NCBI RefSeq assembly: GCF_000332975.1
Contig: NZ_BANR01000003.1
Span: forward strand, 434,001 to 498,000
Origin: Gordonia aichiensis NBRC 108223
Lineage (GTDB): Bacteria; Actinomycetota; Actinomycetes; Mycobacteriales; Mycobacteriaceae
DNA: 64,000 nt
Reading direction: 5' to 3'
Position 1 is the first letter of the stretch. The number at the start of each line of letters is the position of its first letter. The notes beneath the pieces are model-generated. The model had not been told where the DNA came from. It saw only the letters and a program-made list of their open reading frames with translations, and searched no databases. The position numbers and the translations under genes were made by a program. Of this stretch, positions 37,854-46,810 are shown one piece after another.

Positions 37854-39037
37854 GCGAGTCCTTCGACGAAATGTGCGAGCCTGTCCAGGCCCTCGGTGAG
37901 GTCGGCCGTCGCGGCGGCATAGGAGAGCCGAACGTGATCGTCGGCGGTGGCGATCCCGAAATCCTTACCGGGCGTGAGGGCGACGTGTGCTTCGGCGAGT
38001 GCGCGTTCGCAGAACTCCCACGAACCCAGCCCGGTCCCGGAAACGTCGATGTAGACGTAGAACGCCCCATCGGGGATGACCGGCACCCGTAAGCCCATCC
38101 CAGCAAGTGAATCGAGCACCAGTTGGCGACGGGCGACGAACTCGCGCCGCCGATCCTCGCAGACCGCAAGGGATTCCGGGGTGAAGCAGTTCAACGCTGC
38201 GAGTTGGGCCGGGGTGGGCGGGCACACGTAGAAGTTCTGTGCGAGACGCTCGACGACGTCGACCATGTCCGAGGGCAGGATGCACCATCCCAGACGCCAG
38301 CCGGTCATGCCGAAATACTTCGAGAAACTGTTCACCACAACCACATCGGTACCAATGGCGGGATCGGCGAGGACACTCTTCGGGGGTCGTCCGTCGTCAC
38401 CGGGGTCGGACAGACCGAGATAGATCTCGTCGACGATGCTCCAGCCGCCGCGGGCGGCCACCCGGCGACACAGATCGGTGAGGTCGTCATAGCGAAGCGA
38501 GGTGCCCGTGGGATTCGACGGCGACGCGACGATGACGCCGCGGGTGGCGTCGGTCCAAGCGGTCTCGACCGCGTCACCGGTGAGTTGGAAGCGATCGGCG
38601 ACACCCGTCGGGACCAACTGCACCCGGGCTCCGAATGCCTGCGCGAACTGTCGGTTACACGGATACGACGGATCGCCGATCAGCACGCCGTCGTCCGGAT
38701 CGATCAGTGCGGCACATGCGAGGAGCAGCGCCGCCGACGCGCCCGAGGTCACCGCCACCTGGTCTGCCGTCACCGAGGGCGCGCGAAAATGGTGCCGGTA
38801 GAAGTCGGCGATGGCTTCGCGGAGTTCGGGCAGCCCGACTGCACCCGTGTAGGTCAGGGGACGACCGTCGGCGGCATCGCGTGCCGCCGCGAGGAAGGCG
38901 GGCGGAGCGCCGAAATCGGGTTCGCCGATGTTCAGCCTGATCACGCGCTCGCCATGCGCCTCGACGGCAGCCGCTCTACCCGCGAACTCCATCGCGTAGA
39001 ACGGTGCGACCTGCCGTGCGCGCTGCGACAACCTCAT
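37850..39037 (-). CDS. Class I/II PLP-dependent aminotransferase
   Basis: Fold-type I aminotransferase of 395 residues (AspC/ArgD-like class I group). The PLP lysine is in NSFSKYFGMTGWRLGW near residue 244. Other motifs are IGEPDFGAPP (about 37), TSGASAALLLA, SPSNPTGT (about 170-177) and VDEIYLGL. The active-site Arg is likely the R in VRLSYAA near 374. The amino-acid specificity is not evident. The gene overlaps the beta-lactamase-like gene by 4 bases, so the two were one operon. Confidence 0.9.
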   Translation of the reverse strand: MRLSQRARQVAPFYAMEFAGRAAAVEAHGERVIRLNIGEPDFGAPPAFLAAARDAADGRPLTYTGAVGLPELREAIADFYRHHFRAPSVTADQVAVTSGASAALLLACAALIDPDDGVLIGDPSYPCNRQFAQAFGARVQLVPTGVADRFQLTGDAVETAWTDATRGVIVASPSNPTGTSLRYDDLTDLCRRVAARGGWSIVDEIYLGLSDPGDDGRPPKSVLADPAIGTDVVVVNSFSKYFGMTGWRLGWCILPSDMVDVVERLAQNFYVCPPTPAQLAALNCFTPESLAVCEDRRREFVARRQLVLDSLAGMGLRVPVIPDGAFYVYIDVSGTGLGSWEFCERALAEAHVALTPGKDFGIATADDHVRLSYAAATADLTEGLDRLAHFVEGLA

Positions 39038-39117
39038 GGGGTCATTCTGCGCGTCGGCCGCCGACGGCTGAACGGGCGGTAGTGGGTGCTCTCACGCGCG
39101 AGGTGATCGCTCACACT

Positions 39118-39152
39118 CGCGCCCGGCTCGATCAGGGGCCGAACCGGGCGCG
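39118..39152 (-). terminator. Hairpin downstream of the aldo/keto reductase gene
   Basis: Perfect 9-bp stem CGCGCCCGG / CCGGGCGCG with a 17-base loop, 45 bases past the reductase stop codon. No U tract. Confidence 0.6.
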
Positions 39153-39196
39153 AAGCACTATGCGTTAGTGCGCGGGATTGTCAGGACACGAGGCCG

Positions 39197-40027
39197 TCAG
39201 GGCACGTAGTTGAACGTGTCCGGATCGGGTCCGCGTCGCTTGTTCTTGTTCAGTCCGTCGATGGCTGCCATGTCGTCGGGGGACAGTTCGAAATCGAAGA
39301 TGTCGAAGTTCTCCTGGACACGCGAGCGGGTGACCGACTTGGGGAAGATGATGTCGCCACGCTGGATGTGCCACCGAAGAGTGACCTGGGCCGGCGACTT
39401 CCCCTTTTCCTCGGCGATCTTCTTCAGTACCGGGTCACCGAGTACGTCGCCCTGAGCGATCGGCGACCACGCCTCGGTGGCAATACCGTGATCGGCGTTG
39501 AATGCTCGTAGCTCGTCCTGCGTCAGGTACGGATGCACCTCGATCTGGTTCACGGCTGGCACGATCTCGGTCTCGGCGAAGAGCCGTTCGAGGTGATGCT
39601 TCTGGAAATTGGATACGCCGATCGCCCGCGCCTTGCCGTCGGCATAGATCTTCTCCATGGCCTTCCAGGTGTCGACGAAGTCACCGACCTCAGGCAGCGG
39701 CCAGTGGATCAGGAACAGATCGACGGCGTCGACGCCGAGGTCGGCGAGCGTCTGATCTGTCGCCTTGATCGCGTCGTCGTAGTCGTGATGATTGTTGTTG
39801 AGCTTGCTGGTGATGAACACCTGGTCACGGGGAATGTCGGAGCCGTTGACGCCCTCGCCCACCTGCTTCTCGTTGCCGTACATCTCGGCGGTGTCGATGT
39901 GGCGGTAGCCGACGTCGAGCGCGGTGCGCACCGCGTCGACGGTCTTCTCCGGCTCGATCTGAAAGACGCCGAAACCGAGCTGAGGAATCTGAACCCCGTT
40001 GTTGAGGGTGATGAATGGCACTGTCAT
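39197..40027 (-). CDS. Aldo/keto reductase
   Basis: NADPH-dependent (beta/alpha)8 reductase of 276 residues, of the AKR5/2,5-diketo-D-gluconate reductase type. The catalytic tetrad is visible: Asp and Tyr in GYRHIDTAEMYGNE (about 43-56), Lys in ITSKLNN and His in LIHWPL. The C-terminal cofactor motif IFPKSVTRSRVQENFDIFDFEL is intact. The start at ATG 40027 has AAAGGTG upstream. It follows the MDR oxidoreductase gene on the same strand after 168 bases in which I see no further feature. The substrate is uncertain. Confidence 0.9.
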   Translation of the reverse strand: MTVPFITLNNGVQIPQLGFGVFQIEPEKTVDAVRTALDVGYRHIDTAEMYGNEKQVGEGVNGSDIPRDQVFITSKLNNNHHDYDDAIKATDQTLADLGVDAVDLFLIHWPLPEVGDFVDTWKAMEKIYADGKARAIGVSNFQKHHLERLFAETEIVPAVNQIEVHPYLTQDELRAFNADHGIATEAWSPIAQGDVLGDPVLKKIAEEKGKSPAQVTLRWHIQRGDIIFPKSVTRSRVQENFDIFDFELSPDDMAAIDGLNKNKRRGPDPDTFNYVP

Positions 40028-40195
40028 AGAACACCTTTCACTTCGCCGGGAGGTCCGGCATGTCGGTGAGTGGTGCGGACGATCGGTCTGCATCCGCATG
40101 GTCGAACATTGGTGCTGGATCTGGGCGGGCCGTGTCGCGCGGCAGGTTCTCGCGCGGGGAGGGGCGAACCGCTGTCGCACGGGGCGTGCCGCACA

Positions 40196-41308
40196 TCAGG
40201 GCAACAAGATGAACTTGCCTCGCGGGTGCGAGGTCAACAGATCGGTGAGTGCTTGGCCCGCCTCGTCGAGGGGATAGGTGGCCGCGATATCGGTGATGAG
40301 GGCACCCGAGGCCGCGTCGGCGATCAGGCGGTCCACCGCGTTGGCCCGATTCTCCTTGCTCTGCGGCGTGCTGCCGTTGACCAGCACGATGCCGTCGTCA
40401 CCACGTCCGAACGCGGCGATGCTCACGATGCGGTCATGGTCGGCGACGAGTTCGAGTGAGACGTCGATGGCCTCGTCGGTGCCGACGGTGTCGATCGCCG
40501 CGGTGACGCCGCCGGGTGCCGCCTGGCGCACCCGGTCTGCCAGTCCGTCGCCGTAGGCAACCGGTATGGCACCGAGCTCGCGTAGATGCTCGTGATTGGC
40601 GGGCGAGGCGGTGGCGATCACTGTTGCCCCGATCGCGCGGGCGAGTTGCACGGCGATCGACCCGACGGCGCCCGCGCCGCCGTGGATCAGCACGGTGTCG
40701 TCGGCGGTGACCTTCGCCGTGGCCACCGTGTCGGCTGCTGTGACACCGACCAGGAGGAGCCCGGCGCCGTGCTCGGCGTCGAGGCCGGCGGGGCGTGCAT
40801 GCACAGAAGACAGGTCGACGACGACGTGGTCGGCGAAAGCGCCGGGTGTCGGATACACGATGACCTCATCCCCGGGCGTGAAAGCGGTCGGGGGAGTGTC
40901 GCCGGTCGAGCTGCCGACGGCTCGGACAACGCCCGCCAGTTCGTGTCCGATCGCCAGCGGCAACTTCGACGTGTCGCCGCCCATCGCACCGCTGACCGTC
41001 TTCGCGTCGATGGGGTTCACCCCGATTGCGGTGACGTCGATGACGGCCTGGCCGGTGTCGGGGAGGGGAAGTTCCGCCTTCACGATCTCCACCACGGAGG
41101 CTGGATCGCCGTACTCGGTCGCGATGGCCTGCCGTGCGGTGACGGCAGCCGATTCGATGTCGAGTGTGTTCTCGTTGGTCGGTGTGGTCGCCGAACCAGC
41201 AGTCGGGGAGCCGGTGTTCGTCGAGCCAGTGTTCGTCGAGCCGGTGTTCGTCGAGCCAGTGTTCGTCGAGCCGGGGGTCGAGGGGTCTGCGTTCGTTGAA
41301 TCGGCCAT
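40196..41308 (-). CDS. Quinone-oxidoreductase-type MDR with repeat-extended N-terminus
   Basis: Zinc-free medium-chain reductase of 370 residues. The enzyme proper begins near residue 57 (ARQAIATEYGDPASVVEIVKAELP) and shows ATGHELAGVV-like IGHELAGVV, the cofactor loop VLIHGGAGAVGSIAVQLARAIGA near 200 and the closing LTSHPRGKFILLP. The first 55 residues are a low-complexity Ser/Thr/Asn/Gly stretch coded by a 15-base tandem repeat (41210-41269). No GTG/ATG is found at the enzyme boundary, so ATG 41308 is the best available start. The extension is likely disordered and variable in length between strains. Confidence 0.82.
   Translation of the reverse strand: MADSTNADPSTPGSTNTGSTNTGSTNTGSTNTGSPTAGSATTPTNENTLDIESAAVTARQAIATEYGDPASVVEIVKAELPLPDTGQAVIDVTAIGVNPIDAKTVSGAMGGDTSKLPLAIGHELAGVVRAVGSSTGDTPPTAFTPGDEVIVYPTPGAFADHVVVDLSSVHARPAGLDAEHGAGLLLVGVTAADTVATAKVTADDTVLIHGGAGAVGSIAVQLARAIGATVIATASPANHEHLRELGAIPVAYGDGLADRVRQAAPGGVTAAIDTVGTDEAIDVSLELVADHDRIVSIAAFGRGDDGIVLVNGSTPQSKENRANAVDRLIADAASGALITDIAATYPLDEAGQALTDLLTSHPRGKFILLP
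41210..41269 (-). repeat. 15-bp tandem repeat, 4 copies
   Basis: Units CC(G/A)GTGTTCGTCGAG at 41210, 41225, 41240 and 41255. On the - strand they encode repeated five-residue Gly-Ser-Thr-Asn-Thr units at the start of the MDR protein. Confidence 0.92.
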
Positions 41309-41492
41309 AGCTGGTTCAAGGCGTGGGCGCCACGGAGCTATTCCATTCCGAAGGTCACTGTCCGGTGTCGATCTGAGTGAACCCGGACAAAGCGGATACC
41401 GATCTCCGGCCGGCGCTCGCCAGCACATGAGCGTCTGGGCAGTTGAAGCCCCAAGGTCATCGCACGCGCGAAGCACCGCTACTCATCGGTTC

Positions 41493-41975
41493 TCAGCGCC
41501 GAAACCAGGCCTCGGCGGTGTCGGCGAGTGCCTTCTCGATCCGTAGCCTCGATGTCTCGGCGAGGCCGACGGGCAGATCGCTCGGCGGAAACCATCCCAC
41601 GTCGGTGTTCTCGTCGTCGGCGGCGCCGGGGGTCCCGGCGACGTAGCGGACCAGAAAGCACACGTCGAGGTAGCGGGTCTGATCCCCGTTCGGGTAGGTG
41701 ATCATCGGAGTGACGTCGACGCTGGTCAGGCGCACGACCTCGGCCTCGACTCCGGTCTCCTCGGCAATTTCGCGGACAATGGCGCGTGCAGGTTCTTCGC
41801 CCGGTTCCAGCACGCCGGATACGACGGCCCATTCGCCGGTATCGGCACGACGGGTGAGCAGGATGTGTCCGCGGCTGTCGCGGACCACCCCGCTCACTCC
41901 GGAGAGCCACAGCGGCGCATGCCCGACGTGGGAGCGCAGGTCGGTGATGAATTCGGGAATGGGCATGGCGACCAT
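41493..41975 (-). CDS. Nudix hydrolase
   Basis: A 160-residue Nudix protein. The box is GVLEPGEEPARAIVREIAEETGV (about 54-76), with all Glu residues of REIAEE present. The preamble LWLSGVSGVVRDSRGHILLTRRADTGEWAVVSGV is typical of ADP-ribose or NADH pyrophosphatase-like enzymes in actinobacteria. Two starts: ATG 41975 (used) or ATG 41966, giving the better conserved MPIPEF opening. It is a single gene flanked by unrelated neighbours. Confidence 0.87.
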   Translation of the reverse strand: MVAMPIPEFITDLRSHVGHAPLWLSGVSGVVRDSRGHILLTRRADTGEWAVVSGVLEPGEEPARAIVREIAEETGVEAEVVRLTSVDVTPMITYPNGDQTRYLDVCFLVRYVAGTPGAADDENTDVGWFPPSDLPVGLAETSRLRIEKALADTAEAWFRR

Positions 41976-42122
41976 CTTGCCGTGGCGCAGACGCTGCGAG
42001 CACGTCGAAGGTTGTGCGCAGATGACCGTCGCAACGCTGGCGGTGTGCGGGAACGACCACCCGCGCGCGGGCGCATGGCAGGATCGGTTCTGGGTAGAAC
42101 GCGCAGGCGAAAGGTGGAATCG

Positions 42123-42452
42123 ATGCGTGGTAAGGGAGTCTTCGCCGGCGTGATCGCCATCGGAGTGATCGGCATCGTCTGGGCGGTTGTCGACGTCATC
42201 GATCGTGGTTGGGCGAGTGTTCCCGGGAGCACGTGGGTGTGCGCCGCCCTCGGTCTCGTACTCGTCGTTTTCGCCGTGTACCGCGAATTCGGCGGACAGC
42301 CGCTGGTCACCGTCACCGACGAGAACATCGCAGAAGAGTACGAGGCACAGAAACGCGCGGACGGGTTACCGGCCAACTGGGTGGTCAAACCCGGCTACTC
42401 GGACGCGGAGACTGACGCTGCACTCGGCCGCGACGACACACCGCCGAGGTAG
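42123..42452 (+). CDS. Small two-helix membrane protein, unknown
   Basis: A 109-residue protein with helices near residues 7-27 (VFAGVIAIGVIGIVWAVVDVI) and 38-55, then a soluble tail (VTVTDENIAEEYEAQKRADG, WVVKPGYSDAETDAALGRDD). ATG 42123 follows AAAGGTGG. I do not recognise the family. First of five small unknown genes up to 44848, all on the + strand. Confidence 0.65.
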   Translation: MRGKGVFAGVIAIGVIGIVWAVVDVIDRGWASVPGSTWVCAALGLVLVVFAVYREFGGQPLVTVTDENIAEEYEAQKRADGLPANWVVKPGYSDAETDAALGRDDTPPR

Positions 42453-42645
42453 GGCCGAGAGCCCGTCGACGACGGCCGTGTGCAGCGACACACGGTGTGG
42501 CGACGCCCGTGTGCGGCGAATCTGTCGGTGGGCGGTGCTTCACTGTCATGTGCGCCGCATTGAGCCACTGAACATGCGCGCGGCGCCGTGTGTTGCGGAT
42601 GAACGGCACACAGCGCATCCGATCGCCGAGACGAGGCCTGGCCGC

Positions 42646-43104
42646 ATGAACGATCCCACCCCGCACGACGTGTCCCGCCGCCCTTCTGCCGAGTCGGCCT
42701 GGACGGCCGCCCGAGAGTGGCTGGTCACCGAGCTACGCGTCATGCCATCGGCGGCCGTACTCGACCTCGGACCCGCAGGGCACGACGCCGCCGCGGACAT
42801 CGATGCCGACGTGGAGTGTGCGCAGATACATGTCCTGCAGGGCAAGGTGTACCTGGTGCGACTCTCGACAGGGCTGATGGAGCGCCCGCGGTTGGCCGGT
42901 TACTCGGTACCGCGGTCGGCCCGACACCGCTGGCACCTCGACGACCGGTTCCCCGATTGCACTCACGGCTACCTCACCAGCGATTCCGCCGAGCTCATCG
43001 CGGACGTGTGCATCGGCTGGTTCCGAGATAGGTGCGCCTGGCCCTCTCCCGACACGATGGGATGGAGCTACACCGCGCCGCAGCCGGCTCGGGGATGCCC
43101 CTGA
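42646..43104 (+). CDS. Hypothetical protein, 152 residues
   Basis: Soluble protein with no recognised domain. The body has regular alternation (WTAAREWLVTELRVMPSAAVLDLG, VYLVRLSTGLMERPRLAGYSVPRS) and two cysteines late (CTHGYL, CIGWFRDRC) followed by WPSPDTMGWSYTAP. Conservation-like spacing and codon bias support a real gene. The 193-base gap before it contains GTGTG/CACAC repeats near 42480-42515 but no clear promoter; there is no good ribosome site before ATG 42646, so the start is uncertain. Confidence 0.6.
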   Translation: MNDPTPHDVSRRPSAESAWTAAREWLVTELRVMPSAAVLDLGPAGHDAAADIDADVECAQIHVLQGKVYLVRLSTGLMERPRLAGYSVPRSARHRWHLDDRFPDCTHGYLTSDSAELIADVCIGWFRDRCAWPSPDTMGWSYTAPQPARGCP

Positions 43105-43166
43105 TCTTTCCCCCAACTGACCGCCGAACTGGTGCTTTCCGTACCGCACACGCGCAAGGTGGAGTC

Positions 43167-43406
43167 ATGACCACTTCATACAACAGCACCGGCACATCAT
43201 CGAACAACAACGGCAACGGCTCGGGGATGAGCTTCTGGAAGGTCCTCGGCATCGTCGTCATAGCGCTGATCGCACTCGCGCTTCTCGGCCCGATCCTCAA
43301 GGGACTCTTCTGGATCGGACTCGTCGTCCTCGCGATCTACGGCGGTTACATGCTCTTTCGGTCCTCACGGTCCTCGAAGTCGGACCAGGGCTCCACGGGT
43401 TTCTGA
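43167..43406 (+). CDS. Small two-helix membrane protein, 79 residues
   Basis: Opens with a Ser/Thr/Asn/Gly-rich segment of about 20 residues (MTTSYNSTGTSSNNNGNG), then two closely spaced helices (LGIVVIALIALALLGPIL and LFWIGLVVLAIYGGYMLF) and a short basic/Ser tail. ATG 43167 follows AAGGTGGAG. Function unknown; such proteins are common in mycolata envelopes. Confidence 0.65.
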   Translation: MTTSYNSTGTSSNNNGNGSGMSFWKVLGIVVIALIALALLGPILKGLFWIGLVVLAIYGGYMLFRSSRSSKSDQGSTGF

Positions 43407-43538
43407 CTTCCATCAATCGCTCGCCCGTGAATCCGCCAGCGAGACAGAAGAATTCACTTCATTGAATTCGACGCGGGGCTGGTGGGCATTCAGTGAGTGA
43501 GATGGTCACCGGGATTGTGACGTGCGTACCATTGTCCG

Positions 43539-44483
43539 GTGTCCGTTGACAGCGATGCCGTACCGGTGACCCGGCTGCTCGTGCAGACCGGTCCGGATGC
43601 CCCGAAGCCGGATGCCCCGAACCGACCTCGTAGGAGCGGGGATGCCCCGAGCCCGGATGCGCCGCATCTGCGCGGCACCGGTGCGGTCGAGTCGACCGAG
43701 TCGGTCACTCCGGTGGGCGACTCGGGACCGGCCGATATCAGGACTTCCGATATCAGGACTCCCGATATCAGGGCTGTGGTCGACGCCGGCGCTTGCACGG
43801 GCGAGATCGACACGCGTACGGGTGAGTTCTTCACCCGGATGAACAGTCGCGCCCGCCCGTCCGCCACGACGGCAGGGGCAGCGCGCCTCGCCGACGAGGT
43901 CGGTCACCGGACCCGCGATACGCGCGCGGCGCATCGTCGACGATCGACCGAGTCGGTCGTCTGCGACCCGGGAACGACCATCCCGATTCTCGAGCGGCTC
44001 ACCCGGATGGCGGTTTCCGCGCACCGGGTCACCGATCCGATGTCGGTACCCGGCGAGATCGTCATCGACCTCGCCGATTCCTGGCAGACGGCTCAGTCTC
44101 CGGGTTGTCTGCGGCTTTTCGTCGCTGGGCATGGCAGTGAAGGCACGATCGCCATCGTGCTCACCCGGTTCGTCGTCGACCATCACACCGATCTGACCGC
44201 GCTCCTCGACCACGCGCCCGTCGAGGCACGGGGTCTGCCGGATTGGGTCGAAGACGACGTCGTCACCAGTCCCCGCGGGTTCCGCACCGAGGGAGCGTCG
44301 CTGCAGACCGGAACCTACCTGGACTCCGGCGAGCGCAGGTTCTGTGCGCTGCGGTACGAGGTCTTCGCGCGCGGCAACGTCGCATACCTGGTGCACACGA
44401 CAGGCCTTGTGCCGTTGCGCGAGGGCAGGGAGTTCTGCAGTGAGGTCGTCACAGCGGTCAGCAGCGTGGGACTCGACGACTGA
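43539..44483 (+). CDS. Hypothetical protein with repeat-rich N-terminus and possible LpqN/PsbP-like C-terminus
   Basis: A 314-residue protein without signal peptide. Residues 1-80 are low complexity, built from Asp-Ala-Pro and Asp-Ile-Arg repeats, the latter from a 15-base tandem repeat at 43734-43778. The C-terminal 190 residues look folded: LADSWQTAQSPGCLRLFVAGHG, GASLQTGTYLDSGERRFCALRYEVFARGNVAYLVHTTG and a closing helix EFCSEVVTAVSSVGL. That ending resembles the Mog1/PsbP-like fold of LpqN-type proteins, but this is only a suggestion. The GTG start is tentative. It precedes a 96-residue gene by 74 bases. Confidence 0.6.
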   Translation: MSVDSDAVPVTRLLVQTGPDAPKPDAPNRPRRSGDAPSPDAPHLRGTGAVESTESVTPVGDSGPADIRTSDIRTPDIRAVVDAGACTGEIDTRTGEFFTRMNSRARPSATTAGAARLADEVGHRTRDTRAAHRRRSTESVVCDPGTTIPILERLTRMAVSAHRVTDPMSVPGEIVIDLADSWQTAQSPGCLRLFVAGHGSEGTIAIVLTRFVVDHHTDLTALLDHAPVEARGLPDWVEDDVVTSPRGFRTEGASLQTGTYLDSGERRFCALRYEVFARGNVAYLVHTTGLVPLREGREFCSEVVTAVSSVGLDD

Positions 44484-44557
44484 GGAAGATCGGGCGGCCC
44501 GACTGTCGGCCGGTCGAGAGTCGTGCGCGACATGAGGAAGCAACGAGGGGGAGAGTG

Positions 44558-44848
44558 ATGGTGAGCCGGGCTGATCGGGTCGTCGACCTGGAGGCGGTTC
44601 TCGCCGCTGAGACCGAGTTCGTCGACGACCCCGCCGACCAGGGCTGGCTGACCGCAACGGCTGCGGGAGAACAGATCTACGTCCGGATGGGCGACTTTCC
44701 CGACGAAGACCTCTGGTCGCTCTGGCTCGGCGATGGCCGATGGATGGAGTTCACCGTGCCGCCCGCGCGATGGAACCTGCGGGTTCGCGCCGCACGGTGG
44801 TCGGCCGATGCGCGGGAGCGGCTGCCCAAGAACGAGTTCCACGACTGA
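44558..44848 (+). CDS. Hypothetical protein, 96 residues
   Basis: Small acidic protein (VDDPADQGWLTATAAGEQIYVRMGDFPDEDLWSLWLGDG, then RWNLRVRAARW). ATG 44558 is preceded by a GAGGGGGAG. No known domain; the single compact alpha/beta-like pattern and the strong ribosome site argue for a real gene. It probably forms a unit with the 43539 gene and is closed by the terminator at 44854. Confidence 0.62.
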   Translation: MVSRADRVVDLEAVLAAETEFVDDPADQGWLTATAAGEQIYVRMGDFPDEDLWSLWLGDGRWMEFTVPPARWNLRVRAARWSADARERLPKNEFHD

Positions 44849-44853
44849 TACAC

Positions 44854-44893
44854 CACCGCCCTGAGTGCCGTCGGTTCGGCGCCCAGGGCGGTG
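44854..44893. terminator. Bidirectional hairpin between convergent genes
   Basis: Perfect 10-bp stem CACCGCCCTG / CAGGGCGGTG with inner GCCG/CGGC pairing. It lies 5 bases after the + strand stop and 17 beyond the stop of the - strand MFS gene. Confidence 0.8.
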
Positions 44894-44909
44894 ATGTCGG
44901 AATCTCTTG

Positions 44910-46754
44910 TCAGGAACGGCGTGACGAGTCGGGGGTCACCAGCTCGCCTGGCATCTCACTGGCGTCAGCGGCGACGGCGGCCAGCTCTTCGCCGAGCGAC
45001 TCGGCGGGAGCCCCAGGCGTGCCCGGTTCTCCGTCGACCGACTCGACCTTCATCTTCTTGCTTCCGGTGAACAGCGACGCGATGGCGCCGATCACACAGC
45101 AGATCAATGCGAATGTGAACGCCGCGGTGAGACCGTCGGAGAACGGATCGCTGATCAGGTGCGGGAAGAAGTCCAGCCCGGTGAGGTGATCGACACTGGA
45201 CTGCGGAAGTGACTGCAGCGCCTGGCCGCCGACCTCCTTGATCGGGTTGTACCCGAGGAACGCGGCGAACAGGATGCCGACCGTCGGCAGGTGCGCGATA
45301 CCGTTCGCAGCCTCCGACGGCATACCGTTCGCGGTGAGTCCGCTGTACATGGCGGTCGGCAGATGCTGGCTGAGGCCGGCGATCATGAGGGAGAAGAACA
45401 GACCGATCGACAACACCATCGCTGCGTTCTGGAACGTGGTCATCATGCCGGCACCCGACCCTCGAGAGGTGATGGGCAGGCTGTTCATGACCTCTGCGCG
45501 GTTCGGCGAGGCGAACAGGCCCATGCCGACGCCGTTGATCAGCAGGATCAGTGCGAAGACCCAGTAGTCGAAGTCGACAGGGATCGCGATCAGTGCGGCG
45601 AAGGTGCCCGCGGTGATCAGCATGCCGAGCGTGGTGAACCATTTGGTGCCCAGCTTGTCACTCAGTGCGCCGGAGATGGGGGCACTGAGCAGGAAGCCGA
45701 TGGTCATCGGCACCATGTAGATACCTGCCCACAGGGGGGTACGGCTGTAGTCGTACCCGTGCTGCGGCAGCCAGATGCCCTGCAGCCAGATGATGAGCAG
45801 GAACTGCAGACCACCACGACCGATGGAGCCCATCAGGTTGGCCAGGTTGCCGAACGCGAACGACCGGTTGCGGAACAGCGAGAGCTCGAACAGCGGGCTG
45901 GCCACCTTGGTCTCGATCAGCACGAAGATCGCCAGGACGATGACGCCGCCGATCAGTCCGGCGAGGACCCACGGGTTGCCCCAGCCCATATTCGCGCCGC
46001 CGTAGGGCTGGATGCCGTAGGTGATGGCGACGAGGATCGCGACCAGACCCACCGCGAAGGTGATGTTGCCCCACCAGTCCATCTTGGAGTGCTTGCGGAC
46101 ACCGGTGTCGCGGAGTTTGAGGTAGGCCCAAATGGTGCCGACGACACCGAAGGGCACCGAGACCAGGAAGATGTAGTGCCATTGGATCGGCGCGAGCAGG
46201 CCACCGACCAGCAGGCCGAGGAAGGATCCGGCGATTGCGGCGACACCGTTGATGCCCATCGCGAGTCCGCGCTGATTCGGCGGGAACGCATCGGTGAGGA
46301 TGGCCGACGAATTGGCCATCAGGAACGCACCGCCTATGCCCTGGATGATGCGCCAGAAGATCAGCCAGATCGCGGCCTCACTGCCGTCGAACCAGGTGAT
46401 GGCCAACAGGATCGACGACACGGTGAAGATCGCGAAGCCCATGTTGTACATCCGGGCGCGCCCGAACATGTCGCCGAGGCGACCGAAGCTCACCACGAGA
46501 ACGGCGGTGACGACGAGGAATCCCATCATCATCCACAGCAGGTAGCTGGTGTTCTCGGGCAGGAGGGGATTGAGGTTGATGCCCTTGAAGATGTCGGGCA
46601 GCGCGATGAGCACGATCGACGAGTTGATCGTTGCGATCAGCATGCCGAGCGTCGTGTTCGAGAGTGCGATCCATTTGTAGTGGGGATCGTGGGTGGGCGC
46701 AGGTGTCGGCCGTGCGGAGTCGGCGGACCCGGCGTCGTTAACCGCAGTGGTCAT
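44910..46754 (-). CDS. MFS exporter, DHA2 (14-helix) family
   Basis: EmrB/QacA-type drug:H+ antiporter, 614 residues. Motif C-like and DHA2 signatures: GRLGDMFGRARMYNMGFAIFTV (loop 2-3), RIIQGIGGAFLMANSSAILTDAFPPNQRG, GVAAIAGSFLGLLVGGLL. About fourteen hydrophobic helices are visible. The C-terminal 65 residues are acidic and cytoplasmic. ATG 46754 is used, because the arginine-rich reading upstream belongs to the other frame of the MarR gene. It lies 56 bases after the MarR gene on the same strand, so it is probably repressed by it and induced by the same ligand. Confidence 0.9.
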   Translation of the reverse strand: MTTAVNDAGSADSARPTPAPTHDPHYKWIALSNTTLGMLIATINSSIVLIALPDIFKGINLNPLLPENTSYLLWMMMGFLVVTAVLVVSFGRLGDMFGRARMYNMGFAIFTVSSILLAITWFDGSEAAIWLIFWRIIQGIGGAFLMANSSAILTDAFPPNQRGLAMGINGVAAIAGSFLGLLVGGLLAPIQWHYIFLVSVPFGVVGTIWAYLKLRDTGVRKHSKMDWWGNITFAVGLVAILVAITYGIQPYGGANMGWGNPWVLAGLIGGVIVLAIFVLIETKVASPLFELSLFRNRSFAFGNLANLMGSIGRGGLQFLLIIWLQGIWLPQHGYDYSRTPLWAGIYMVPMTIGFLLSAPISGALSDKLGTKWFTTLGMLITAGTFAALIAIPVDFDYWVFALILLINGVGMGLFASPNRAEVMNSLPITSRGSGAGMMTTFQNAAMVLSIGLFFSLMIAGLSQHLPTAMYSGLTANGMPSEAANGIAHLPTVGILFAAFLGYNPIKEVGGQALQSLPQSSVDHLTGLDFFPHLISDPFSDGLTAAFTFALICCVIGAIASLFTGSKKMKVESVDGEPGTPGAPAESLGEELAAVAADASEMPGELVTPDSSRRS

Positions 46755-46810
46755 GAAAGTCCTTCTACGAGTTCGGAAGTGAGGAGAGAATGAACGAGGT
46801 GGTGATCTGG

